35,248 bases of DNA from Pseudomonas sp. Irchel 3H7 (GCF_900187605.1 NZ_FYEA01000025.1:1-35248), one strand, 5' to 3'; shown: positions 23,605-31,760, counted from the stretch's first letter. The notes: generated from the letters alone by a model not told the origin. Program-made: numbers and translations.

Positions 23605-24504
23605 ATGCTCAATTATCGACAACTGCATTACTTCTGGGTCGTAGCCAAGACCGGCAGCATCGTGCGCGCCTGCGAGCAACTGAACCTGACCCCACAAACC
23701 ATCAGCGGGCAAATTTCACTGCTCGAACAGACGTATGGCATCGAGTTATTCAGACGGGTCGGCCGGCAACTCGAATTGACCGAAGCCGGACGCCAAGCCC
23801 TGCCCTACGCCGAGCAAATGTTTCAGCTGGGTGGCGAGCTGGAACTGATGCTGCGCGCACAACCCAACGAACAGCAGATCCTGTTCCGCGTCGGCGTGGC
23901 TGACGTGGTGCCGAAATCCATCGTCTATCGCCTGATCGCACCGACCATGGAGCTGAACGAACCACTGCGCATCACCTGCCGCGAAGACAAGCTCGAACGT
24001 TTGCTCGCCGATCTGGCCATCCAGCGTCTGGACCTGGTGATTTCCGACAGCCCGATGCCCTCGCACCTCGACATCAAGGGCTATAGCCAAAAGCTCGGTG
24101 AGTGCGGGATCAGTTTTTTCGCCACCCCGGAACTGGCAGCCAAATACGGCCAGGATTTCCCACGCAGCCTGCACGGTGCACCACTGTTGATTCCCGGGCC
24201 GGAAACCGTGGTGCGCAGCCGCTTGCAGCGCTGGTTTGCCGAGCAGCAGATCCAGCCGCAAATTGTCGGCGAATTCGATGACAGTGCCTTGATGCAGGCC
24301 TTCGGCCAATCCGGCAGCGGGATTTTTATCGGCCCGAGCGTGATTGCCGATGAGGTGAAGCGCCAGTATGGCGTCGAGCTGATTGGCCAGACTGACGCGG
24401 TGACCGAGTCGTTCTACGCCATTTCGGTGGAACGCAAGGTCAAGCACCCCGGCATCGTTGCGATTACCGAAGGTGCCCGACGCGAGCTGTTTACCGCGTT
24501 ATGA
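23605..24504 (+). CDS. nhaR: NhaR-type LysR transcriptional activator
   Basis: A 299-residue LysR-family protein whose N-terminus, MLNYRQLHYFWVVAKTGSI, and HTH (RACEQLNLTPQTISGQISLL) are characteristic of NhaR. NhaR is the sodium-responsive activator of the NhaA Na+/H+ antiporter in E. coli. The effector domain includes DVVPKSIVYRLIAPTMEL and GSGIFIGPSVIADEV, well kept in the family. nhaA is not adjacent here. Divergent from the small lipoprotein–terC pair, and its stop overlaps that of the convergent MFS gene by 6 bp. Regulating the divergent pair is possible but only inferred from position. Confidence 0.88.
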   Translation: MLNYRQLHYFWVVAKTGSIVRACEQLNLTPQTISGQISLLEQTYGIELFRRVGRQLELTEAGRQALPYAEQMFQLGGELELMLRAQPNEQQILFRVGVADVVPKSIVYRLIAPTMELNEPLRITCREDKLERLLADLAIQRLDLVISDSPMPSHLDIKGYSQKLGECGISFFATPELAAKYGQDFPRSLHGAPLLIPGPETVVRSRLQRWFAEQQIQPQIVGEFDDSALMQAFGQSGSGIFIGPSVIADEVKRQYGVELIGQTDAVTESFYAISVERKVKHPGIVAITEGARRELFTAL

Positions 24505-25662
24505 GGCCTCGGCGCACATTTCGCGCGGTTTGAGCGTCATCAGCACCATGGCGAGGAACACCGACAGCAAAATGAACCCGGCGGCGGCAAAGCCAAGGAA
24601 GCCCAGACCCGCGCTGTCGATGACCCGACCACCGACGATGGCGCCCAGGCCGATCCCCAGATTGGCCCCGGCGATGTTCAACGAGGCGGCAAAGGCCGGC
24701 GCTTCCGGCGCCGCTTTCATCAGGCGCACGTGGCTGACCAGGAACAACGCAGCCTGGGTTACGCCCCAGATCCCCATCGCCACCGCCAAGCCCAGCGGCG
24801 AATGAATGTTCGGCACCAGCGAGACCATGCCGGCAATCATGAACGCGCAGAACAACACCGACGCCCCCAGCGGATGCTTATCGACCGCACGACCGCCCAG
24901 CGAGTTACCGATCAACCCGACCGCACCGAAGGCCATCAGGCACCAACCGACGACAGTGCCGTTGAACCCGGCGAGGCGCTCAAGAATGTCGGCCAGATAC
25001 GTGTAAGCGGTAAACATGCCGCTGAACACCAGAATCGACAGCAGGATATGGCCGATCATCAGCGGACTGCGCAGGATTTTGAATTGCGAGCGGAAGCTGA
25101 CCTGGTGCTGGTGCAGACTGGTTTTCGGCAGATAAACAAACAGCAACAAGGCTTTGGCAAAAGCTATCACCGCCAAAATCCCAAAGGCACTGCGCCAGCC
25201 GAACGCATCGGAAATCAGCGTGCCGACTGGAATGCCGAACACCGTGGCGCAGACAATGCCAAAACCGATCTTGGCAATCGCGCGACCGGCGAAATCCGGA
25301 CCGACGATGTCCACGGCAGTCTCACTGGCCAAGGCCCAGAACACCGGCAGACCGAGCGCCGGGATCAACCGGGCAATCGCCATCACCCAGATATTCGGCG
25401 CCAGCGCCGCCACGGTATTGGCCAGACCAAACATGATCAGGATGCTGATAAACAGCTTGCGCCGCTCGAAGCGGGCGAAATACGCGGTCAGGAAAGGCCC
25501 GAACATCGCCACCGTGAAGGCGAACAAAGTCACCAGCAACCCGGCCTGCGGGATGGTGACTTCGAGGTCTCGGGCAATCGCCGGCAACAGGCCGACGATG
25601 ACGAATTCCGTGGTCAGCACCGTGAAGCCGGCGGCGGACAACAGAAGAATGGGCAACAGCAT
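24499..25662 (-). CDS. MFS transporter (DHA1 efflux type)
   Basis: A 387-residue 12-helix major facilitator. The first helix and loop, MLLPILLLSAAGFTVLTTEF then VIVGLLPAIARDL, are typical of the DHA1 subfamily (YdhP/PurE/NepI-like exporters). The motif A region reads FLTAYFARFERRKLFI. I start at ATG 25662 because GGAG lies 7 nt upstream and the first helix begins there; the frame upstream codes nothing hydrophobic. Convergent with nhaR, with the two stop codons overlapping by 6 bp. Substrate unknown. Confidence 0.86.
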   Translation of the reverse strand: MLLPILLLSAAGFTVLTTEFVIVGLLPAIARDLEVTIPQAGLLVTLFAFTVAMFGPFLTAYFARFERRKLFISILIMFGLANTVAALAPNIWVMAIARLIPALGLPVFWALASETAVDIVGPDFAGRAIAKIGFGIVCATVFGIPVGTLISDAFGWRSAFGILAVIAFAKALLLFVYLPKTSLHQHQVSFRSQFKILRSPLMIGHILLSILVFSGMFTAYTYLADILERLAGFNGTVVGWCLMAFGAVGLIGNSLGGRAVDKHPLGASVLFCAFMIAGMVSLVPNIHSPLGLAVAMGIWGVTQAALFLVSHVRLMKAAPEAPAFAASLNIAGANLGIGLGAIVGGRVIDSAGLGFLGFAAAGFILLSVFLAMVLMTLKPREMCAEAS

Positions 25663-25998
25663 GCGCAACTCCAGCAAAACGACGACACCAGCGTTGACCC
25701 GGAGGCCCGCTGGCAGAGTTTGAAAATAAGGATGCGCAATCCTAACAGAGTGTGTCCGGGCTGACTTGCACAAACCTGCCGACTTTGTTGCCTGATCCGG
25801 TGGCAGATCGTCACATGCCTGAAGGATAAGGCCTACGCTGTGATAAAGTCCGCGCCCTGAAAAACGTACGGCCTGTTCAACGACCGGCTTATTGGCGTTG
25901 ATGTCGCGTCAACACTTTCGGTTCGTGGCGGTGGTCTGCCCCTGTTTTGCCATCGCTTTACGCAACCTTGCACCCTATAAAAAATCAGAGATGCCGCT
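25663..25998. other. intergenic region between the MFS gene and sstT
   Basis: About 335 bp between divergent genes. It should hold both promoters; an AT-rich TATAAAAAATCAG lies 20 bp before sstT, but I find no convincing -35 partner. No gene or repeat is supported here. Confidence 0.4.
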
Positions 25999-27231
25999 AT
26001 GACCGCTTCATCCCCTTCTCTATTGCAACGCCTCAAGAACCTCAGCTTGGTCACGCAGATCCTCATTGGCCTGATCGCCGGTATCGCCCTGGCGCTGTTC
26101 GCCCCGGAAGCGGCGAAAGGCACGGCGTTCATAGGTAAAGTATTCGTATCGGCGTTGAAAGCCGTCGCACCGATTCTGGTGTTCGTGCTGGTAATGGCCT
26201 CGATTGCCAACCACAAGCACGGCCAGGAAACCCATATCCGCCCGATCCTGTTCCTCTATTTGCTGGGCACCTTCGCGGCAGCAGTTGTGGCAGTGGTCGC
26301 GAGCATGGCGTTCCCGTCGCACCTGGTGTTGTCGACCGACAACGTTTCGGTGACGGCGCCGGGCGGTATCGGCGAAGTGCTGCAGAGCCTGCTGTTGAGC
26401 GTGGTCGACAACCCGGTCAGCGCGCTGATGAACGCCAACTTCATCGGCATTCTGGCCTGGGCGATCGGCATGGGCATCGCGATCCGCCATGCCGGCGACA
26501 CCACCCGCGAAGTGCTGGGTGATCTGTCCAACGGCGTGACCTTGATCGTGCGAGTGGTGATTCGCTTCGCGCCGCTGGGCATTTTCGGTCTGGTGGCTTC
26601 GACGCTGGCTACGTCCGGCTTCGGCGCGCTGATCGGTTACGCGCACCTGCTGGCCGTGCTGCTCGGCTGCATGCTGTTCGTCGCGCTGGTGATGAACCCG
26701 CTGATCGTGTTCTGGAAACTGCGTCGCAACCCGTATCCGCTGACCCTCAAGTGCCTGCGTGAGAGCGGTATCACTGCATTTTTCACCCGCAGCTCGGCGG
26801 CCAATATTCCGGTCAATCTGGAATTGAGCAAGCGTCTGGGCCTGCATGAAGACACCTATTCGGTGTCTATCCCGCTGGGCGCGACCATCAATATGGCCGG
26901 TGCGGCGATTACCATTACCGTGTTGACGCTGGCGGCCGTGCACACATTGGGTATTGCCGTGGACATTCCGACGGCGATTCTGCTCAGCGTTGTCGCCGCG
27001 ATTTGCGCGTGTGGCGCGTCGGGTGTGGCGGGTGGTTCGTTGCTGTTGATTCCGTTGGCGTGCAGCCTGTTTGGCATTCCGAGTGAGATTGCCATGCAGG
27101 TGGTGGCGGTCGGTTTCATTATTGGCGTGTTGCAGGACTCGGCGGAGACGGCGCTGAACTCGTCGACTGACGTGCTGTTTACCGCAGCGGCGTGCCTGGG
27201 TGAAGAAGCGAAAGCCCAACGTACGGCTTGA
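25999..27231 (+). CDS. sstT: serine/threonine:Na+ symporter
   Basis: A 410-residue inner-membrane transporter of the dicarboxylate/amino-acid:cation symporter family, SstT branch, which imports serine and threonine with sodium. The N-terminus (SLVTQILIGLIAGIALALF), the serine-rich segment TRSSAANIPVNLELSKRLG and the helix PLGATINMAGAAITITVL are diagnostic. Length equals E. coli SstT (414). Start is ATG 25999. Monocistronic with a strong terminator 15 bp after the stop. Confidence 0.94.
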   Translation: MTASSPSLLQRLKNLSLVTQILIGLIAGIALALFAPEAAKGTAFIGKVFVSALKAVAPILVFVLVMASIANHKHGQETHIRPILFLYLLGTFAAAVVAVVASMAFPSHLVLSTDNVSVTAPGGIGEVLQSLLLSVVDNPVSALMNANFIGILAWAIGMGIAIRHAGDTTREVLGDLSNGVTLIVRVVIRFAPLGIFGLVASTLATSGFGALIGYAHLLAVLLGCMLFVALVMNPLIVFWKLRRNPYPLTLKCLRESGITAFFTRSSAANIPVNLELSKRLGLHEDTYSVSIPLGATINMAGAAITITVLTLAAVHTLGIAVDIPTAILLSVVAAICACGASGVAGGSLLLIPLACSLFGIPSEIAMQVVAVGFIIGVLQDSAETALNSSTDVLFTAAACLGEEAKAQRTA

Positions 27232-27245
27232 TATTCGCTGTAATG

Positions 27246-27283
27246 AAAAGCCCGCCATGGTGTGAACCTTGGCGGGCTTTTTT
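27246..27283 (+). terminator. rho-independent terminator of sstT
   Basis: AAAAGCCCGCC / GGCGGGCTTTT stem with a run of six T, 15 bp after the sstT stop. Confidence 0.9.
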
Positions 27284-27298
27284 GTGGCTGAGATCTTT

Positions 27299-27482
27299 TC
27301 CCCCTCACCCCAACCCTCTCCCCCCAAGGGGGGCGAGGGGGAAAGGGAGCTGATTTGTATGCTGTTCAAGACTTGAGTTCGACTTGATAGTTCAGGTCGG
27401 TGTAACTCGAACAAACAACACCGTCAGTCCCCTCTCCCTCTGGGAGAGGGCTAGGCGGGCGGCGTTCCGATGAGGGGCTTTT
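27299..27482. repeat. inverted intergenic repeat (CCCTCACCC type), second copy
   Basis: Left arm CCCCCTCACCCCAACCCTCT with an inner CCCCCAAGGGGG hairpin; right arm CCCTCTGGGAGAGGGCTAGG ending in GATGAGGGGCTTTT. The right outer arm is interrupted by GCGGGCGGCGTTCC compared with the copy at 22214, so this one looks partly decayed. It ends directly at the stop of the DUF1993 gene. Confidence 0.7.
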
Positions 27483-27488
27483 GACTTT

Positions 27489-27998
27489 TTAGAACGCGCC
27501 CATGTAATCACGCTTGCCCACTTCAACGCCGTTATGACGCAGCAGCGCATAAGTGGTGGTGACGTGGAAGAAGAATTGCGGCAGACCGTAAGTCAGCAGA
27601 TAAGCCTGACCGCTGAAGCGCTTTTCTTTCGGCGTGCCCGGACGGGTGACGATTTCAATGCCTTCCTTGCCATCAATCTGCTCTGGCTTGATCTCGCCGA
27701 TGTAGGCCAGCACCTTGGCAATCAGAGCTTGCAGCTCGGCGAAGGTGGTTTCGGTATCGTCGTACTTCGGCACTTCAACTTCAGCCAGACGCGAGGAAAC
27801 GCCTTTGGCGAAGTCCACGGCGATCTGTACCTGGCGGGTCAACGGGAACATGTCCGGGAACAGACGGGCCTGCAGGAACGCGTTCGGGTCGATGTTTTTC
27901 TCGGTGGCGTGGGCTTCAGCCTTTTTCAGCACATCGCTCAAAGCGTTGAGCATTTGTTGAAAAACCGGGACAGATGCGGCGTACAGGGAAATGGTCAT
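27489..27998 (-). CDS. DUF1993-family protein
   Basis: A 169-residue soluble protein matching DUF1993 over its whole length. It begins MTISLYAASVPVFQQMLNAL and contains LFPDMFPLTRQVQIAVDFAK and FSGQAYLLTYGLPQFFFHVT. The family is predicted to adopt a DinB-like four-helix bundle and to bind metal; its cellular function is unknown. Monocistronic, divergent from yceH by 125 bp. Confidence 0.88.
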   Translation of the reverse strand: MTISLYAASVPVFQQMLNALSDVLKKAEAHATEKNIDPNAFLQARLFPDMFPLTRQVQIAVDFAKGVSSRLAEVEVPKYDDTETTFAELQALIAKVLAYIGEIKPEQIDGKEGIEIVTRPGTPKEKRFSGQAYLLTYGLPQFFFHVTTTYALLRHNGVEVGKRDYMGAF

Positions 27999-28123
27999 GG
28001 CAGTCTCGTGTGGTGGCTGGGTGGAACAAGGAGGCGATTATAGCCATGCTTGATGACCACACGGCTTGCCTTTTGTTTGGCAAGGATTAGGCTAGGCGCC
28101 TTCGACTGCAGAGGGAACGCGCG

Positions 28124-28771
28124 ATGACCACAGAACCAGAATCCACCTTCGACGAGCCACGGCTCAATGCCACGGAGATTCGCATCCTCGGCTCGTTGAT
28201 CGAGAAACAAGCCACCAGTCCGGAAACCTATCCGCTGACCCTGAATGCACTGGTCACGGCGTGTAATCAGAAAACCAGCCGCGAACCGGTGATGAACCTG
28301 ACTCCGGGCCAGGTCGGCCAGAGCCTGCGCGCACTGGAAGGTCGTGGTTTCGCCAAACTGGTAATGGGCAGTCGTGCCGACCGCTGGGAGCACAAGGTCG
28401 ACAAGGCGCTGGAACTGGTGCCGGCGCAAGTGATTCTGAGCGGTTTGATGTTTCTGCGCGGCCCGCAAACCGTCAATGAACTGCTGACCCGCAGTGGGCG
28501 CATGCATGAATTTGAAGACACCGAGCAGGTGGTGCATCAACTTGAGCGTTTGATTGCGCGGGGGCTGGCGGTACTGATTCCACGTCAGGCCGGGCAGCGC
28601 GAAGATCGCTACACCCATGCTCTGGGTGATCCGGCGGATAGCGAGGCGATCATGGCGGCACGGCAGAACCCGTCGGATCGCGGTACCAGCAGTGGCGTTT
28701 CGGTTGAGCGTATTGAAGAGCTGGAAGCGCGGATTGCCGCGCTGGAAGAGCGTCTGGCCCGCCTCGAATAG
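28124..28771 (+). CDS. YceH-family protein (DUF480)
   Basis: A 215-residue cytosolic protein of the YceH/DUF480 family. Two tandem winged-helix domains are recognisable: LNATEIRILGSLIEKQATSP then TPGQVGQSLRALEGRG, and later LMFLRGPQTVNELLTRSGRM. It ends in a heptad-rich coiled coil (ERIEELEARIAALEERLARL), suited to dimerisation. Length equals E. coli YceH (215). Role unknown; a DNA-binding or scaffold role is inferred only from fold. Followed within 15 bp by a REPIN. Confidence 0.92.
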   Translation: MTTEPESTFDEPRLNATEIRILGSLIEKQATSPETYPLTLNALVTACNQKTSREPVMNLTPGQVGQSLRALEGRGFAKLVMGSRADRWEHKVDKALELVPAQVILSGLMFLRGPQTVNELLTRSGRMHEFEDTEQVVHQLERLIARGLAVLIPRQAGQREDRYTHALGDPADSEAIMAARQNPSDRGTSSGVSVERIEELEARIAALEERLARLE

Positions 28772-28785
28772 CCAAACAAAACCAA

Positions 28786-28873
28786 TGTAGGAGTGAGCCT
28801 GCCCGCGATAGCGGTGTGTCAGTCAAATTACCGTTAATGACACACCGCTATCGCGAGCAGGCTCACTCCTACA
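28786..28873. repeat. REPIN (inverted REP doublet, TGTAGGAGTG type)
   Basis: TGTAGGAGTGAGCCTGCCCG at 28786 and its inverse ending CTCACTCCTACA at 28873. The arms also share GATAGCGGTGTGTCA and its inverse around a central AATTACCGTTAAT. It lies between the stops of yceH and the cupin gene. Confidence 0.88.
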
Positions 28874-28885
28874 GGGATCTGCGCA

Positions 28886-29404
28886 TTACTCGCCATCCCA
28901 GTAATCCACACCGTCCGCCTGCCGTGCCACAGCCACAAAACCTGAGGCATTGCCCTCGGCATCGACGTTGAAGTTATCCATCACCGCATACTTGTTCGAA
29001 TCCGGGTACTCGCAGATTTCCGGCTGTTGCTGGGTACTCACCGCCAGATAACGCAGTTCGGCCTGACTGGTATTGATGATCTGATGCGCCTTCTCCGGGC
29101 CGCCCGGCGGGCAAGCGATCACATCGCCTTCGCGGATCGGAAAACGCTCCGTACCAAGACGCACCTCGCCCTCCCCGGCCACCACGTAGAACATCTCTTC
29201 GTTGACCCGATGACTGTGAAACGGACTGCCGCGCATGCCCGGAGGCAAGGCGTACAGGCGATAACCGAGTTTCTGCGAACCCAGTTGCTGGCCAATCCGC
29301 GCCATGCGCTGCTGATAGCGCCCGGCGGTTTCGCCTTCCGGGGCCAGGGCTTCGGGCAGGGGTTCGAGTTCGACCTGATGCAGGTTGAGGATGGGCGGAT
29401 GCAT
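28886..29404 (-). CDS. cupin-domain protein
   Basis: A 172-residue single-domain cupin. Motif 1 reads FHSHRVNEEMFYVVAGEGEV, with the metal-ligand pattern H-x-H-x4-E. Motif 2 holds the third His in KAHQIINTSQAELRY. The C-terminal part, DSNKYAVMDNFNVDA, is typical of small Pseudomonas cupins of unknown substrate. The start is ATG 29404 (MHPPILNL), with GAGG 5 nt upstream; the 50 codons upstream run through a REP element and are not coding. It may be a metal-dependent sugar or acid binding enzyme, but no substrate can be named. Confidence 0.85.
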   Translation of the reverse strand: MHPPILNLHQVELEPLPEALAPEGETAGRYQQRMARIGQQLGSQKLGYRLYALPPGMRGSPFHSHRVNEEMFYVVAGEGEVRLGTERFPIREGDVIACPPGGPEKAHQIINTSQAELRYLAVSTQQQPEICEYPDSNKYAVMDNFNVDAEGNASGFVAVARQADGVDYWDGE

Positions 29405-29490
29405 GGGAGCCTCGGTCACGGTTTTTGTGGTGGGCAAGTCTGGGCTTGCTGGGGAGGCAGTATAGGCAGCAGGATAAACCGAGGTGAATT

Positions 29491-29583
29491 CATCGCTGGC
29501 AAGCCAGCTCTCACAGGTTTCGGGTTGGAACACAAATCTGTGAGCAGCTCCCATACCTTGTGGGAGCTGGCTTGCCAGCGATG
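29491..29583. repeat. inverted repeat of the CATCGCTGGCAAGCCAGCTC class
   Basis: CATCGCTGGCAAGCCAGCTC at 29491 and its inverse GAGCTGGCTTGCCAGCGATG ending at 29583, with an inner TCTCACAG/TGTGAGCAG pair. This is a REP class distinct from the GCCTGCTCGCGA type elsewhere in the window. It lies in the upstream region of the cupin gene. Confidence 0.8.
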
Positions 29584-29615
29584 AGGCCAGTTAACTCACT
29601 GCATAATTATGAGAA

Positions 29616-30434
29616 TCAGCTCCGGGCAAACGCCACGGCCGCCGCAAATTGCTCTTCAGTCGGGCGCACGCCGGTGTACAGCACAAACTGCTCCAGCGCT
29701 TGAATCGCAATCACCTCAAGCCCGGTAATTACCTTTTTGCCATCGGATCGAGCGCGCACGATCAACGGTGTCTCCGACGGAATCGCCACCACATCAAACA
29801 CCGTATCCGCAGCCTTGATCGCCTCAGGCTCAAACGCCAGTTGCCCCGCCTCCGGCCCGCCATCCATGCCCACCGGCGTCACATTGATCAGCATCTGCGG
29901 ACGCTCCTCGCCCAGTTCCGCCTGCCAGCGATAACCCAGCGAATCCGCCAAGGCACGCCCGGCGCGCTCGTTGCGGGCGACGATCAAACCGTTTTTATAA
30001 CCGCCATCTCGCAAGGCGCTGGCCACCGCTTTGGCCATGCCGCCGCTGCCACGCAGGGCGAAGGTCGAATCCTTGGGCACCGCGTGGGTTTCCAGCAACT
30101 GCGCGACAGCAATGTAATCGGTGTTGTAAGCCTTCAGATGGCCGTCGGTATTGACGATGGTGTTGATCGACTGGATCGCTGCCGCCGACGCATCCAACTC
30201 ATCGACCAGCGCAATGCACGCTTCCTTGAACGGCATCGACACGCCGCAACCGCGAATGCCCAAAGCGCGAATGCCGCCCACGGCACCCGTCAAATCCTGG
30301 CTGCTGAACGCCTTGTAATAGAAATTCAGGCCCAACTGCTCATACAAATGGTTATGAAAACGCAGACCGAAATTCCCCGGGCGCCCTGACAGGGACATGC
30401 ACAGCTGGGTGTCTTTGTTCGGGTTCATCTGCAT
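29616..30434 (-). CDS. shikimate 5-dehydrogenase-like protein
   Basis: A 272-residue NADP-type dehydrogenase of the AroE superfamily. The substrate domain keeps the serine loop MSLSGRPGNFG, the catalytic Lys in GVSMPFKEACIA and Asp in KAYNTDYIAVAQ. The Rossmann half has the motif FALRGSGGMAKAVASAL, in which the usual G-A-G-G reads G-S-G-G. The loop SGRPGNFG differs from biosynthetic AroE (normally S-x-S-P-x-I-H), so this is probably a paralogue (YdiB/RifI/SdhL-like) acting on quinate, shikimate or an aminoshikimate. GGAG lies 7 nt before ATG 30434. Monocistronic. Confidence 0.82.
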   Translation of the reverse strand: MQMNPNKDTQLCMSLSGRPGNFGLRFHNHLYEQLGLNFYYKAFSSQDLTGAVGGIRALGIRGCGVSMPFKEACIALVDELDASAAAIQSINTIVNTDGHLKAYNTDYIAVAQLLETHAVPKDSTFALRGSGGMAKAVASALRDGGYKNGLIVARNERAGRALADSLGYRWQAELGEERPQMLINVTPVGMDGGPEAGQLAFEPEAIKAADTVFDVVAIPSETPLIVRARSDGKKVITGLEVIAIQALEQFVLYTGVRPTEEQFAAAVAFARS

Positions 30435-30690
30435 GAAACTTCTCCTTCAAACGCACTTTCGGATAAACGGGATTAGCCAGTCCATCGGCTTCTGAACGAT
30501 CATTGAGGCCTGTTTTAAACGGGTTCTGTGCCCCTCGCACGGCCCGGTAAAGAAGCCGGTACAGACCTTACACAAAATTTACCCAGCGGCTGTGCTGATT
30601 TTCAGAATTTCGCTGTCTTAGAAGTATCCCCGCGACAACTGTGGGCCTGGTGCAGGCCCTGCCGCCGGGTCGAAGAACCGAGGACTTATC

Positions 30691-31050
30691 ATGATTCGTA
30701 AACTCCCCATTCTGGCCTTGCTGATTGGCGCACTCGCTGTCACAGGTCAGGCAGAAGCCGGTGGTGGCCACGGCTGGCAAGGCCCTGCGGTGTTTGGCGC
30801 GATCGTCGGCTCGGCCATCATCGGCTCGGCACTGATCAACCAGGATCGGCCGGTATACGTGCAACAACAGCCGGTTTATGTTCAGCCACAACCGGTCTAC
30901 GTGCAGCAGCCGCCACCACCGGTCTACTACCAGCCGGCACCGGTGTATGTGCAACAACCGGTGTACATCCAACAGGCCCCCGTCTACTACGGCCCGCCTC
31001 GCGGTTATTACGGCCGGCCACATGGCTACTACGGTGGCCCACGCTGGTAA
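30691..31050 (+). CDS. secreted YVQQ/YYxP-repeat protein
   Basis: A 119-residue exported protein. The signal peptide (MIRKLPILALLIGALAVTG) ends near QAEA. A short Gly/Ala helix VFGAIVGSAIIGSALINQ resembles a glycine-zipper membrane segment. After it come about eight imperfect repeats of the type P-V-Y-V-Q-Q-Q, then a Gly/Tyr/Arg tail (YYGPPRGYYGRPHGYYGG). GAGGA lies 8 nt before ATG 30691. The Tyr/Pro/Gln-rich body is likely disordered and adhesive. The function is unknown; similar proteins are scattered in Pseudomonas as hypothetical proteins. Confidence 0.85.
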   Translation: MIRKLPILALLIGALAVTGQAEAGGGHGWQGPAVFGAIVGSAIIGSALINQDRPVYVQQQPVYVQPQPVYVQQPPPPVYYQPAPVYVQQPVYIQQAPVYYGPPRGYYGRPHGYYGGPRW

Positions 31051-31061
31051 TCGCAACACTG

Positions 31062-31088
31062 AGCCCTGCTTTTATAGCGGGGCTTTTT
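31062..31088 (+). terminator. terminator of the YVQQ-repeat gene
   Basis: AGCCCTGC / GCGGGGCT stem (one mismatch) with a 7-nt loop and a T run, 12 bp after the stop. Confidence 0.82.
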
Positions 31089-31172
31089 TATGACCGTTGG
31101 TCGGCCAGCGTCTGAAAAAATCTCGCCAAGGTCGCTGTGAGGACAGTTTCACCGGCTAAAGTCGGCATGATT

Positions 31173-31210
31173 GAGTGACCGTTATGTACATTTACGCAGA
31201 ACGGTCACTC
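31173..31210. promoter_or_regulatory. perfect 11-bp inverted repeat upstream of a 64-residue gene
   Basis: GAGTGACCGTT (31173–31183), 16 bp, AACGGTCACTC (31200–31210). The arms match perfectly and no T run follows, so an operator for a dimeric regulator is more likely than a terminator. It lies 71 bp before ATG 31281. Confidence 0.55.
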
Positions 31211-31280
31211 GTTTGTCATGACGGAACCGCAATCTGAATCCGTCCGTAAACAACAAGTTGATAACAACAAGGACGACTGT

Positions 31281-31475
31281 ATGCCAACACAAAACCCGCA
31301 CCGCATCGTCGGCCTGTGCACCTCAAGCAAGGTGTACAGCGCGCTGACCGAACTCAAGCACCTGGAAGGCCATCGCTGCGCCAAGTTCCTTTCGCTGCTG
31401 GCGGAAAACCTCGTGCACAAAGGTTTGCTCAACGAACGCGAAGTCATGCACATGCTCGATCAAGTGGTCGACTGA
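31281..31475 (+). CDS. conserved-looking 64-residue protein, function unknown
   Basis: A small soluble protein beginning MPTQNPHRIVGLCTSSKVYS and ending EREVMHMLDQVVD. It looks like a compact helical fold with ELKHLEGHRCAKFLSLLAEN in the middle. I start at ATG 31281 because AGGA lies 8 nt upstream; the open frame reaches back to 31218 but has no ribosome site there. An 11-bp inverted repeat lies upstream. I recall similar hypothetical proteins in Pseudomonas but no assigned role. Confidence 0.75.
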   Translation: MPTQNPHRIVGLCTSSKVYSALTELKHLEGHRCAKFLSLLAENLVHKGLLNEREVMHMLDQVVD

Positions 31476-31545
31476 GCCAGCCCTCAACGGCATCAATGAC
31501 CACTATCGAAAGCGTTGATTGTCCGTAGAAGCGACGACTCATTAA

Positions 31546-31573
31546 GGTAGCTCCATTGATAGATGGAGGTACC
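31546..31573 (+). promoter_or_regulatory. hairpin sequestering a ribosome-binding site
   Basis: GGTAGCTCCAT (31546–31556), 6-nt loop, ATGGAGGTACC (31563–31573): 10 of 11 pairs, one G·G mismatch. The right arm contains GGAGG, the only Shine-Dalgarno of the gene starting at 31578. In the mRNA the stem would hide the ribosome site, as in RNA thermometers or other translational switches. Confidence 0.55.
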
Positions 31574-31577
31574 CGTC

Positions 31578-31760
31578 ATGGCTCAGGTTCAAATCATGTC
31601 CGTTATCGGCAGCGCCGTTCCCGCCTCGCTCAGAGCCTCGGGCCTGCTTGCTTGCTGGTATCTGATGCGCGACGGTGAAGCGATCAGCGGCCCGCTCACT
31701 TCGCTGCCCGCTGCGCAGGCACTGTCGCAGAAGATCGTCAGCGAGCCGTTTCACGCTTAA
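31578..31760 (+). CDS. 60-residue small protein behind an RBS-masking hairpin
   Basis: A short protein beginning MAQVQIMSVIGSAVPASLR and ending QKIVSEPFHA, with a moderately hydrophobic centre (GLLACWYLMRDGEAISG). GGAGG lies 8 nt before ATG 31578. An in-frame ATG at 31563 is inside the hairpin and has no ribosome site. Its stop codon shares the palindromic TTAA with the stop of the convergent permease gene, a 4-bp overlap. No family recognised. Confidence 0.68.
   Translation: MAQVQIMSVIGSAVPASLRASGLLACWYLMRDGEAISGPLTSLPAAQALSQKIVSEPFHA

Noticed and set aside
26020..27414. 464-codon open frame antisense to sstT
   Set aside because: Reverse shadow of sstT; it runs through the sstT terminator and an intergenic repeat.
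31218..31280. Longer start for the 64-residue gene (85 residues)
   Set aside because: No ribosome site before 31218, and the extra residues are polar and low-complexity; ATG 31281 has AGGA 8 nt upstream.
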